From: Streptomyces sp. NBC_01294
GTDB taxonomy: Bacteria > Actinomycetota > Actinomycetes > Streptomycetales > Streptomycetaceae
Assembly: GCF_035917235.1 (NCBI RefSeq)
Contig: NZ_CP108423.1
Location: forward strand, 806,001 to 870,000
Direction of reading: 5' to 3'
DNA: 64,000 bases
Shown: in pieces, positions 9,553 through 17,189 of the stretch
How the letters are laid out: each line of letters starts with the position of its first letter
Position numbering within the stretch: position 1 is the stretch's first letter
Position numbers and translations under genes: made by a program
The notes under the pieces: model-generated
The model's database searches: none
What the model was told of the DNA's origin: nothing
Seen by the model: the letters and a program-made list of their open reading frames with translations, nothing else

Positions 9553-11598
9553 CTACCCCATGACGAACTCGCACCACACGCACTTGCCGCCGCCCCGCGG
9601 CTCCACGCCCCACACGTCCGCCAGCCGGTCGATCAGCATCAGGCCCCTCCCCGAGACCCCCGCCTCCCCCGCCTCGCGCCGTCGCGGCAGCGCGCTGGAG
9701 CGGTCCTCCACCTCGACCCGCAGCCTGCGCTGATGGCCCGCGAGGACCCGCAGGGTGACGATGGCGGGGCCGTCCGTGTGCATCAGGGCGTTCACGATCA
9801 GCTCGTCCGCGACCAGTTCGATCTCGTCGGCCCGTTCCCGCGCGCCCCACGCGCGCACCGCCGCCCCGATCATGTGGCGGGCCGCCACCAGGGCCTCCGG
9901 GTCGCCCGGTGCCACGTGCTGCTGCAGGCGGCCGCCGCCCCGGGGGGCGGCCACCACCCGGCGGCGCAGCAGGAGCAGCGCCATGTCGTCGTCGCCGCCC
10001 CGTTCGTCGACGATCTCGCACAGCCGGTCCGCCAGGTGCTGCAGGTCCGCCGGTCCGCTGCGGATGTGGGAGGTCAGCAGGTGGATCCCGTCGTCGAGAT
10101 CGGCTCCGGGCTGTTCCACCAGGCCGTCGGTGCACAGCAGGAGCGTTTCTCCCGGGTCCAGTTCCACCGTGGTCACCGGGTACTCCAGACGCCCGAACTC
10201 AGCCGAGAGTCCGAGCGGCATCCCGCCGGCCACCGGGAGCCGGTGGCAGTCCCCGTCCCGGGTGCGCAACAGCGGGTCGATGTGGCCGGCCCGGACCAGT
10301 TGGAGGACGCCCGTCGAGAGGTCGGCCTCCACGTAGGTGCACGTCGCGAAGCGTTCGGTGTCCAGCTCGTGCAGGAAGACGGAGGCGCGGGCCATGACCG
10401 TGCCGGGCGAGTGCCCTTCGGCGGCGTACGCGCGCAGCACGATCCGCAGCTGGCCCATGACCGCCGCCGCGTGCGTGTCGTGGCCCTGGACGTCGCCGAT
10501 GACGGCGCCGACCCGGCCGCCCGGCAGCGGGATGACGTCGTACCAGTCGCCGCCGATGTCCTGGCCCATCCGGGCGGATCGGTACCGTACGGCGATCTCC
10601 CCGCCGGGCACCTCGGGGATCCGCCGCGGCAGCATGGCCTGCTGCAGGCCCTCGGCCAGGTCGTGCTCCTGCTCCAGGAGCATGGCGCGCTGGAGGCTCT
10701 GCGCGATGCTGCTGCCGAGCGCGACGAGCAGGTTGCGCTCCTCCTGGGTGAAGCCGTCCTTGTCCTGGTAGAGCAGGCCGATCGCGCCGATCGGGCGGGC
10801 CTGGGCGATGAGCGGCAGATAGGCGGCCGCCGAGATCCGCATGTACGAGATCTTCGTCCAGAGCGCGGGATAGTCCTCGGCGAACTCTTGCGCCGAGTCG
10901 AGGAAGCGCGGCTGGAGCGAGCGGACGACCTCGCTCATCGGGTACTGCTCGTCGATGCGGGTGTAGCGGGTGCCGGGGACGAAACTGCCGTCCGGCCCTT
11001 CGGCCACGAGGTGGATCCGGCCGGCTTCGACGAGGCCCATCACCATGCCCATCGAGCCGAGCCGCTCCAGGCCGTGGGCGTCGCCGAGCGCGTCGATGAC
11101 GTCCTGCACGGTGCGGGCGTGCGCGAGCGCCGCCGTGGTGCTCTCGACCACCGACGTCTGGCGGCGCCGTTCCTCGTCGAGGCCGAGCCGTTCCGCCGAG
11201 TGGCTGAGCTCCTCGGTCGCGTCCCGGACGATGCCGATGATCCGGTACGGGCGCCCGTCCGGGCCGCGCAGGACGCGGCCCTGGGTGTGCGTCCAGCGCA
11301 GCCGCCCGTCGCGGCAGCGGATGCGGAAGTAGGCGCCGTAGCTGTCCACCCCGCTCTTGAGGGCGGAGGAGACGAGGGCGTCGAGCCGGGCCGCCTCGGC
11401 GGGCGGGACGCGCGGGGCGAGGGACTCGGGCCGGCCGTCGTAGTCCTCGGGGGGCGTGTCGAAGACGTCGAGGGCCGCTTCGTCCATGTGCATGAGACCG
11501 GCGACGAGGTCCCAGTCGAAACTGCCCATGCGGTTGAGCGAGAGCGACCGGTCCGGGTGTGCGGGCCAGTCGTCCGGCAGCGATACGGTGGTCGGCAC
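9553..11598 (-). CDS. PAS-GAF-SpoIIE phosphatase with anti-sigma-type kinase domain
   Basis: A multidomain regulator of the partner-switching type common in Streptomyces. The product is about 681 aa. In order: PAS domain (about 20-140), GAF domain (about 165-325), PP2C/SpoIIE phosphatase (about 340-535, with GDWYDVIPLPGG and VIGDVQGHD), and a C-terminal HATPase_c domain (about 555-680, ELVADELIVNALMH and GRGLMLIDRLADVWG). Such proteins dephosphorylate anti-sigma antagonists and may also phosphorylate them. No membrane segment is seen, so it senses in the cytoplasm. The GTG at 11598 follows GGTGGA; another in-frame GTG lies 18 bases upstream. Partner genes are not adjacent. Confidence 0.88.
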   Translation of the reverse strand: MPTTVSLPDDWPAHPDRSLSLNRMGSFDWDLVAGLMHMDEAALDVFDTPPEDYDGRPESLAPRVPPAEAARLDALVSSALKSGVDSYGAYFRIRCRDGRLRWTHTQGRVLRGPDGRPYRIIGIVRDATEELSHSAERLGLDEERRRQTSVVESTTAALAHARTVQDVIDALGDAHGLERLGSMGMVMGLVEAGRIHLVAEGPDGSFVPGTRYTRIDEQYPMSEVVRSLQPRFLDSAQEFAEDYPALWTKISYMRISAAAYLPLIAQARPIGAIGLLYQDKDGFTQEERNLLVALGSSIAQSLQRAMLLEQEHDLAEGLQQAMLPRRIPEVPGGEIAVRYRSARMGQDIGGDWYDVIPLPGGRVGAVIGDVQGHDTHAAAVMGQLRIVLRAYAAEGHSPGTVMARASVFLHELDTERFATCTYVEADLSTGVLQLVRAGHIDPLLRTRDGDCHRLPVAGGMPLGLSAEFGRLEYPVTTVELDPGETLLLCTDGLVEQPGADLDDGIHLLTSHIRSGPADLQHLADRLCEIVDERGGDDDMALLLLRRRVVAAPRGGGRLQQHVAPGDPEALVAARHMIGAAVRAWGARERADEIELVADELIVNALMHTDGPAIVTLRVLAGHQRRLRVEVEDRSSALPRRREAGEAGVSGRGLMLIDRLADVWGVEPRGGGKCVWCEFVMG

Positions 11599-11623
11599 CG
11601 ATCCACCATGACACACGGGCCGG

Positions 11624-12961
11624 TCAGGCGCTCTCCAGCGGGTAGCCCTCGTCCGAGGGCTGCGGCTGCAGGTCGGGGTCGGCGTACGGGTCGGCGTACG
11701 GGTCGTGGGGATCGCTCGGCTGGACGGTCGATCCGTCGGGGTCCAGAGGGAACTCCTGGTCGCCCGGATCCTGCGTCGTCAGGTCGGACGGGATGTCCGA
11801 GGGGACGTCGTACGGGGTGTCGGAGAGGTCGTCGGAGGGCAGGTCGGAGGGCAGGTCGGAGAGCTCGCCCGAAACGTCCGGGGGGATCTCGGACTGCGGC
11901 TGCTGCGGCCGGGTGGCCGGGTCCGAGGGCACGCCCGGGCTCGGCAGCCTGTTCTCGCCCGGTGCGCTCTGCGAGGCGGGCGGATTCGTCGGGCAGTCGG
12001 TCGCCCCGCTCCCCGGCGCGCTCGGGCCGCCGTCGGGCGCGGCGGACGGCGAGGTGGGCGGCAGGCTGCGGTCCCGGCCGTTCTCGTCCGGGCGCCGGCA
12101 CGGGTCGGCGGACGCGGCCCCGGGCGGGGTGACGGGTCCGTTGGGGATGCCGTTCGCCGGGTCGTACGGGGGCACCACCTGCGGGGCCCGGTCCTGGGCG
12201 CCGTCGTCGCCCCGCTTGCGCTCGATCCAGGTGTTGTCGGCGATGTTGACGATCACCAGGTTGTTGATCACATGGGTGGTGGGTTCGATGACGACGACCT
12301 GGTTGGGCTGGTAGCCGCTCCAGGGGTCGCCCTTGTGCACCGGGGAGCCCTTGGGGGCGCGCGGTGAGGCCAGCGGGTTTCCGCAGCCGCAGCGGACCCG
12401 GGGCATCCCGTGGTCGTCGACGAGGACGGCCGTACCGGCCTGCAGGACGGACTGGAAGCTGTCGGCGCGGCCGTCCCGGAAGCCGTGGTTGGTGACCCGG
12501 GTGTCGGCGCGCAGGACGACGGGCGTGAGGCCGCGCAGGTAGTCGGGGAGGGTGGCCTGTTCGATGTCCGAGGCCTGGGCGAAGGCGCGGGCCTTGGCGT
12601 TGTCGGCGGTCAGGAAGCGGACCTGCTGTTCGACGTCGCAGCTGCCGAGCCGCTGGGTGCCGCCGTACAGGCCGGGGGTGGCCGCGTTGACGGTGCGGAT
12701 GCCCTGTCCCGTCGGGTTGGGCAGCGGGGGCTGTACGGGGGCCGACTCGGCGGTGGCCGAGGAGGCGGTGAAGGGGTCGCGGCCTGCGGCGGCCACGGGC
12801 TGGAGGTGGACCTCCTGGCTCTCGGATCCGGGCGCGCCCTTCGGCTCGTCCGAACCGCCGCACGCCGCGGCGAACAGCCCGAGGAGGGCGAAGAGGGCGG
12901 CGCCGGCCGGTCGGTGACGGCGCGACGCCTGACGAGGTGTCGGAAGTGACGGTGCGTGCAC
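11624..12961 (-). CDS. Secreted lipoprotein, DUF6777-type
   Basis: Function unknown. The 445 aa product starts with a basic segment, a hydrophobic core and a lipobox (FAAACGGS), so it is exported and probably lipid-anchored. The globular part (about residues 75-285) has paired Cys (RCGCGN) and matches my recollection of a streptomycete family with DUF6777. The C-terminal third is low-complexity Pro/Ser/Asp, including repeats of the form SDLPSD and PSDIPSD (near 11790-11870) and DPYADPYADP. GTG at 12961 is preceded by GGGAGA at normal spacing. It is divergent from the YndJ operon, sharing an intergenic region with two TTGAAC palindromes. Confidence 0.75.
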   Translation of the reverse strand: MHAPSLPTPRQASRRHRPAGAALFALLGLFAAACGGSDEPKGAPGSESQEVHLQPVAAAGRDPFTASSATAESAPVQPPLPNPTGQGIRTVNAATPGLYGGTQRLGSCDVEQQVRFLTADNAKARAFAQASDIEQATLPDYLRGLTPVVLRADTRVTNHGFRDGRADSFQSVLQAGTAVLVDDHGMPRVRCGCGNPLASPRAPKGSPVHKGDPWSGYQPNQVVVIEPTTHVINNLVIVNIADNTWIERKRGDDGAQDRAPQVVPPYDPANGIPNGPVTPPGAASADPCRRPDENGRDRSLPPTSPSAAPDGGPSAPGSGATDCPTNPPASQSAPGENRLPSPGVPSDPATRPQQPQSEIPPDVSGELSDLPSDLPSDDLSDTPYDVPSDIPSDLTTQDPGDQEFPLDPDGSTVQPSDPHDPYADPYADPDLQPQPSDEGYPLESA

Positions 12962-13036
12962 GTGAATCTCCCTTTTCGCCCCGGTTGCTTCCTCTTGTCT
13001 GCCGCATCCTCGCGAGAGCCGCAACCGGAGCGCGTC

Positions 13037-13091
13037 TTGAACATGTTCAAGGAACGCCTTAGGATCACCATCGTGAGTTGAACGCGTTCAA
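13037..13091 (+). promoter_or_regulatory. Promoter with two TTGAAC-N2-GTTCAA palindromic operators
   Basis: TTGAACATGTTCAA (13037-13050) and TTGAACGCGTTCAA (13078-13091) are perfect 14-bp palindromes with centres 41 bp apart, about four helical turns. The first supplies a -35 box TTGAAC, followed after exactly 17 bases by TAGGAT at 13060-13065, a good sigma-70-type -10. The second lies just beyond the expected start of transcription. A dimeric repressor (TetR- or MarR-like in style) binding both would silence the YndJ operon. No such regulator gene is next to it. Confidence 0.7.
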
Positions 13092-13124
13092 GGCGTTCGG
13101 CCGCGGCATTGGGGGGAGTCCAGG

Positions 13125-14012
13125 GTGACGGCACTGGTGAACGTGATCGTCACCCTGGGCATGTTCTGCGTCGTCCCGGCCGGCCTGCGCCTGATCGACC
13201 CGGTGGGGCTCCGCCGGACCGCCCGGCTCTGGCCGCTGCTCGCCTCCCCCGGGGCGCTGTGCCTCTGGCTGCCGCGCGGTGGTGCCGCCACGGCGCTCGC
13301 CGCGCTGTACGCGGCGGCCTGCCTGACACTGGCGGCGCGTGCCCCGGTCCGGCTGCTGCGCGGCCGCTCCCTCGCCCCGCCCGAGATCGCGGTCGCCACC
13401 GCGCTGGTCTCGCCCTCGATCGCCGGGACCGCCCTGGTCGCCGAGCGCGCCGGGTACCGGCTGTTCGGCTTCGACCTCGACATCCTGGCGCTGACCGTGC
13501 CGCACTTCCACTTCGCCGGGTTCGCGGCCGCCCTGGTCGCCGGGCTGGTGTGCCGATCCGCCCGGAGCCGAGACCCCGAAGGCCGATCCGCCCGCGGCCG
13601 AGGCCTCCGGGACCGGTCCGGCGGCGGGCTGCCGCACTGGGCGGCGTACAGCGTGCCCGCGGGCACCCTGCTCGTGCTCCTCGGCTACTTCGTCGGCGAC
13701 TGGGCGGAGCTGGTGGGCGCGGTGGTCCTGACCGGCGGGATGTGGGCCGTGGCCCTGCTGACCTGGCGGGACGTCCGGCCCGCCGCCCGGGACCGGGGCA
13801 CGCGGACGCTGCTCGCGACCTCGGCGGCCGTCCTGGTGGCCACGATGCTGCTCGCCCTGTGGTGGGCGGCCGGCGAGGCCACCGGGATCGCCCACCCCAC
13901 CCTGACCTGGATGGCCGCCACCCACGGCCTCGGAAACGCCCTCGGATTCGCCCTGTGCTCGGTGCTGGCCTGGCGCCGACTGACCGCAGACCGACAGGAG
14001 ACCACGCCATGA
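13125..14012 (+). CDS. YndJ-family multi-pass membrane protein
   Basis: The 295 aa product has about eight to nine hydrophobic helices, beginning right at the N-terminus (MTALVNVIVTLGMFCVV). The motif HFHFAGFAAAL in the middle and WMAATHGLGNALGFALC near the end match the YndJ family, whose function is not established. A polar, Arg-rich loop lies near residues 145-165. GTG start at 13125. Its stop overlaps the ATG of the DUF1990 gene (ATGA at 14009-14012), so translation is coupled. Expression is probably controlled by the paired palindromes upstream. Confidence 0.8.
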   Translation: MTALVNVIVTLGMFCVVPAGLRLIDPVGLRRTARLWPLLASPGALCLWLPRGGAATALAALYAAACLTLAARAPVRLLRGRSLAPPEIAVATALVSPSIAGTALVAERAGYRLFGFDLDILALTVPHFHFAGFAAALVAGLVCRSARSRDPEGRSARGRGLRDRSGGGLPHWAAYSVPAGTLLVLLGYFVGDWAELVGAVVLTGGMWAVALLTWRDVRPAARDRGTRTLLATSAAVLVATMLLALWWAAGEATGIAHPTLTWMAATHGLGNALGFALCSVLAWRRLTADRQETTP

Positions 14013-14542
14013 CCCGCCTCATCAGCGCCGGCCGGGACACCGTCAGCTACCCCGACCGGGGCGCGACGGCCCACCGGCCGCTGCCCGCCGGCTACCACCA
14101 CCTCCACCACCGCACCCGCCTCGGGCACGGCCGGGCCGTCTTCGAGGCCGCCGGCACGGCGGTGACCACCTTCCACGCGCACCGGACCTCGGGCATGCGG
14201 GTGCGGGCCGACGCCGGCGCCGCCCGGCCCGGCAGCCGGGTGGTCGTCGGGATCGGCTTCGGCCCGCTGCGGATCGACGCTCCGTGCCAGGTGATCTGGA
14301 CGGCGTACGAGCCCGCCCGCATCGGTTTCGCCTACGGAACGCTGGCCGGCCACCCCGAGTGCGGGGAGGAGTCCTTCCTCGTGGACATCGACCCGGACGG
14401 CACGGTGTGGTTCACGGTGACCGCCTTCAGCCGCCCGAACAGCTGGTACACCCGGCTCGCCGGCCCGGCGGTCCCCTTCCTCCAGCTGCGCTACGCACGA
14501 TGGCTGGGGCACCACCTGCGCAAACTGGCCTCCGCGCGCTGA
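14009..14542 (+). CDS. DUF1990 family protein
   Basis: The 177 aa product has no signal or membrane segment. It contains the family features ALGYHHLHH-like YHHLHHRTRLGHG near residue 30, VVVGIGFGPLRIDAPCQVIW in the middle, and FTVTAFSRPNSWYTRLAGP near the end. DUF1990 proteins are common in actinobacteria and plants and have no settled biochemical role. The start ATG overlaps the YndJ stop by 4 bases, and the lipase maturation factor gene follows 20 bases later, so the three form one operon. A joint role in membrane lipid handling is only an inference. Confidence 0.82.
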   Translation: MTRLISAGRDTVSYPDRGATAHRPLPAGYHHLHHRTRLGHGRAVFEAAGTAVTTFHAHRTSGMRVRADAGAARPGSRVVVGIGFGPLRIDAPCQVIWTAYEPARIGFAYGTLAGHPECGEESFLVDIDPDGTVWFTVTAFSRPNSWYTRLAGPAVPFLQLRYARWLGHHLRKLASAR

Positions 14543-14562
14543 CCGGTCCGATACTGGAGGCG

Positions 14563-16002
14563 ATGGACTGGTTCACGGCGCCCGGATACTGGCTCGCCCG
14601 GCTGGTCTTCCAGCGGGCCCTGGCCGGTGTCTACCTCGTCGCCTTCATCGGGGCCGCCCTGCAGTTCCGGGCCCTGATCGGGGCGCACGGCATGCTGCCC
14701 GTGCCGCGCTACGTGCGGTACGTGCCGTTCCGGCGCGCCCCGAGCCTGTTCCAACTGCGCTATTCCGACCGGCTCTTCGCGGGCTGCGCGTGGGCGGGGG
14801 CGGGGCTGGCCGCCGCGCTGGCCGCCGGGGCCGGGGACGAGGTGCCGCTCGGCGCGGCCATGGCGATGTGGGCCGTGCTGTGGCTGCTCTACCTCTCCAT
14901 CGTGAACGTGGGGCAGACCTGGTACTCCTTCGGCTGGGAGTCGCTGCTGCTGGAGGTGGGCTTCCTCGCCGTGTTCCTCGGCAATGCGCGGGCCGGGCCG
15001 CCGGTGCTGGTGCTGTGGCTGCTGCGCTGGGTGCTCTTCCGCGTGGAGTTCGGTGCCGGGCTGATCAAGATGCGCGGGGACTCCTGCTGGCGCAGACTGA
15101 CATGTCTGTACTTCCACCACGAGACGCAGCCGATGGCGGGGCCGCTGAGCTGGTTCTTCCACCATCTGCCGAGACCGCTGCACCGGGTCGAGTGCGCGGC
15201 GAACCACGTGACCCAACTGGTTATCCCGGTGCTGTTGTTCACGCCGCAGCCGGTGGCCTCGTACGCCGCCGGGATCATCATCGCGACACAGCTGTGGCTG
15301 GTGCTGTCGGGCAATTTCGCCTGGCTGAACTGGCTGACGATCACGCTGGCCGTGTCGGCCGTGGACTTCACCGGGCTCGCGGGCGCTCCCCCGGCGGCCG
15401 CCTCGCGGCCGGCTCCGGTGTGGTTCGTTGTCCTGGTCTGTGCGGTGACCGCGCTGGTGCTGTTCCTCAGCCGGCACCCGGTGCTCAACATGATCTCGCG
15501 CCGGCAGGTGATGAACCGCTCCTTCGACGCGCTGCACCTGGTCAACACCTACGGGGCCTTCGGCTCGGTCGGCCGGGTCCGTTTCGAGGTGGTGGTGGAG
15601 GGCACCGCGGACCGGGTGCCGCGTGCGGACGGCGCCTGGCAGGAGTACGGCTTCAAGGGCAAGCCGGGTGAACTGCGGCGGATTCCGCGCCAGTTCGCCC
15701 CGTACCATCTGCGGCTGGACTGGCTGATGTGGTTCGCGGCCATCTCGCCCGGCTATGCGCGGGACTGGTTCGGACCATTCGTGGAGCGGCTGCTCGCGGG
15801 CGACCGGGACACGCTGCGGCTGCTGCGCCACAACCCGTTCCCGCACGCGCCGCCCGTCTACGTCCGGGCCCTGCTGTACCGCTACCGCTTCACCACGTGG
15901 CGGGAGCTGCGCGAGACGGGAGCCTGGTGGCACCGCACGCTGGTGCGCGAGTACCTCCCGCCGACCCGCCTCGCGGATGCGCGGCTGTCGGAGCCCGAGT
16001 AG
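14563..16002 (+). CDS. Lipase maturation factor family membrane protein
   Basis: Related to vertebrate LMF1/2, which help fold secreted lipases; the bacterial role is unknown. The 479 aa product has several membrane helices in its first 330 residues (for example LAGVYLVAFIGAALQF) and a soluble C-terminal domain (about 345-475). Family motifs include WYSFGWESLLLEVGF, FRVEFGAGLIKMRGD, CLYFHHETQPM and VNTYGAFGSVGR. ATG at 14563 is preceded by CTGGAGGCG. It is the last gene of the YndJ-DUF1990 operon. It lies just ahead of a short tandem repeat. Confidence 0.9.
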   Translation: MDWFTAPGYWLARLVFQRALAGVYLVAFIGAALQFRALIGAHGMLPVPRYVRYVPFRRAPSLFQLRYSDRLFAGCAWAGAGLAAALAAGAGDEVPLGAAMAMWAVLWLLYLSIVNVGQTWYSFGWESLLLEVGFLAVFLGNARAGPPVLVLWLLRWVLFRVEFGAGLIKMRGDSCWRRLTCLYFHHETQPMAGPLSWFFHHLPRPLHRVECAANHVTQLVIPVLLFTPQPVASYAAGIIIATQLWLVLSGNFAWLNWLTITLAVSAVDFTGLAGAPPAAASRPAPVWFVVLVCAVTALVLFLSRHPVLNMISRRQVMNRSFDALHLVNTYGAFGSVGRVRFEVVVEGTADRVPRADGAWQEYGFKGKPGELRRIPRQFAPYHLRLDWLMWFAAISPGYARDWFGPFVERLLAGDRDTLRLLRHNPFPHAPPVYVRALLYRYRFTTWRELRETGAWWHRTLVREYLPPTRLADARLSEPE

Positions 16003-16005
16003 CGC

Positions 16006-16050
16006 GGCCCCCGCTGTGGAGACCCCCGCTCCGGCGACCCCCGCTGCGGG
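16006..16050. repeat. Three imperfect 15-bp tandem repeats
   Basis: Units at 16006-16020, 16021-16035 and 16036-16050 share a core CCCCCGCT followed by a GG pair, with a decayed fourth copy after 16051. They lie immediately downstream of the lipase maturation factor gene and are not obviously coding. Confidence 0.6.
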
Positions 16051-16117
16051 GACCCGCCGGTCCGGGCAGCGCCCCCGGTGCGGGTGGCACGGGGGCGCTC
16101 GGTACCCGCTGCGCGAA

Positions 16118-16291
16118 TCAGTCGATGCCGGGCAGGATGTGCGATTCCGCCAGGTCGTCCTCGTACCCCGCCAGTCGGATCGGGGCGGATCGTGCCCAGA
16201 CTTCGAGGCTTCCGAGCTCGTCGGTTCGCGGCTTCGCCCGCGAGCCCGTCCGCTCCAGAAACGTCGGTTCGGGCTTCGTCTTTTCTGTCAC
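16118..16291 (-). CDS. Small acidic peptide, unknown
   Basis: A 57-residue product starting at GTG 16291, preceded by GAAGGAG at ideal spacing. The sequence is hydrophilic at the N-terminus (TEKTKPEPTF), with a central LEVWARSAPIRLAGYEDD and an acidic end (HILPGID). No signal peptide or helix is seen. The clear ribosome site and coding-like composition argue that it is real. The leader-then-core look recalls a ribosomal peptide precursor, but no modification enzyme is nearby, so that remains speculation. Confidence 0.5.
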   Translation of the reverse strand: MTEKTKPEPTFLERTGSRAKPRTDELGSLEVWARSAPIRLAGYEDDLAESHILPGID

Positions 16292-16567
16292 CGCGCACTC
16301 CTTCGCGTAACCCGGCATGCGGACCGCGTGCCGGCCAAGGGATAAAGGGTTTCCGGACGCGGTGGCGCCTTGGTGGAGCGCGGCCCGGATCGGGGCCGTC
16401 TTGATGCCCCAGAGTACACATATGAGCGGACCTCCGCTCGATAGGAAGGTAAAACCCGCTGCGCCCTCTTAGTTTCGTCCCGAGTTCAGCAAGTCGTAGG
16501 TCGGCGGGTACGTGACGGATGGTCTGCTCGACCCCGGATGTGCGGGGCGTGACGGAGGAGGTCGGCG

Positions 16568-17095
16568 GTGGCGAGGTTCCGGGTGCCGGAGGCCGAAGTG
16601 CCGTACGTCACAAGCGTGCTGGAGCTGATGGATCTTCTCCATGCCTGCCCCGACGATCACGGTCTGCGGACCGCGGCGCTGCTGCGGCGCTCACACCCCG
16701 CCGACAAGGAACTCCAGCTCGCGGGCCTGGTGCACGACCTCGGCCGGCTGCTCCGTCCGAGTGAGCGGGCGGGGCGCGCCCTGCTGGCCGCGGAGGCGGT
16801 CCGCCCGCTGCTGGGCGAGCGCGTGGCCCGGCTGGTGCGCCTGCTCGCGCCCGCGGGCGGCTCCGGCGGGGGCCGCGAGGAGGCCTGCGACGACGGCCAT
16901 GCCGACGCCGACGCGGTGGCCACCCTGCGCCAGGCCGGCGAAGCGGCCGCGGCGTCCGGTCTGGACGCGGGCGTACTGGAGGACTGGCGGCCGCTGCTGG
17001 AACTGGTCGCGGCCCGGGCCCACCCGGCGGTGCCCGCCGGGAACGCGATCGACCCCCTCGGTCCGCCGAGGGGGTCGATCGCGGGACTCCCGTAG
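16568..17095 (+). CDS. HD-domain protein (inositol oxygenase-like fold)
   Basis: The 175 aa product contains an HD motif (LAGLVHDLGRLL, about residues 56-67) preceded by HPADKELQL, the arrangement of small HD phosphohydrolases or inositol-oxygenase-like proteins. Later metal ligands are less clear: CDDGHADADAVATL offers His and Asp. No membrane segment. GTG at 16568 follows GGAGGAGG. The final codons lie inside a perfect 18-bp hairpin, so the gene's end and its terminator overlap. Substrate unknown. Confidence 0.72.
   Translation: MARFRVPEAEVPYVTSVLELMDLLHACPDDHGLRTAALLRRSHPADKELQLAGLVHDLGRLLRPSERAGRALLAAEAVRPLLGERVARLVRLLAPAGGSGGGREEACDDGHADADAVATLRQAGEAAAASGLDAGVLEDWRPLLELVAARAHPAVPAGNAIDPLGPPRGSIAGLP
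17044..17083. terminator. Perfect 18-bp hairpin inside the end of the HD gene
   Basis: Arms at 17044-17061 and 17066-17083 are exact complements with a 4-base loop. The stem ends only 10 bases before the stop codon at 17093-17095, so it is translated as well as transcribed. It is the strongest hairpin noticed in the window and would serve as terminator towards the convergent SDR gene. Confidence 0.7.
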
Positions 17096-17132
17096 ACACG
17101 GGATCCGCAGCGGTCAGGAGGGCCGCGGGTTT

Positions 17133-17182
17133 CCGGGGCCACCGGGGCCACCGGGGCCACCGGGGCCACCGGGGCCACCGGG
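17133..17182. repeat. 9-bp tandem repeat, about 5.5 copies
   Basis: CCGGGGCCA is repeated five times perfectly from 17133 to 17177, with a partial sixth copy. It lies between the HD gene stop and the stop of the convergent SDR gene, so it is not in a recognised coding sequence. Read on either strand it would give collagen-like GPP or APV repeats. Copy number may vary by slippage. Confidence 0.85.
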
Positions 17183-17189
17183 TCGCGGG

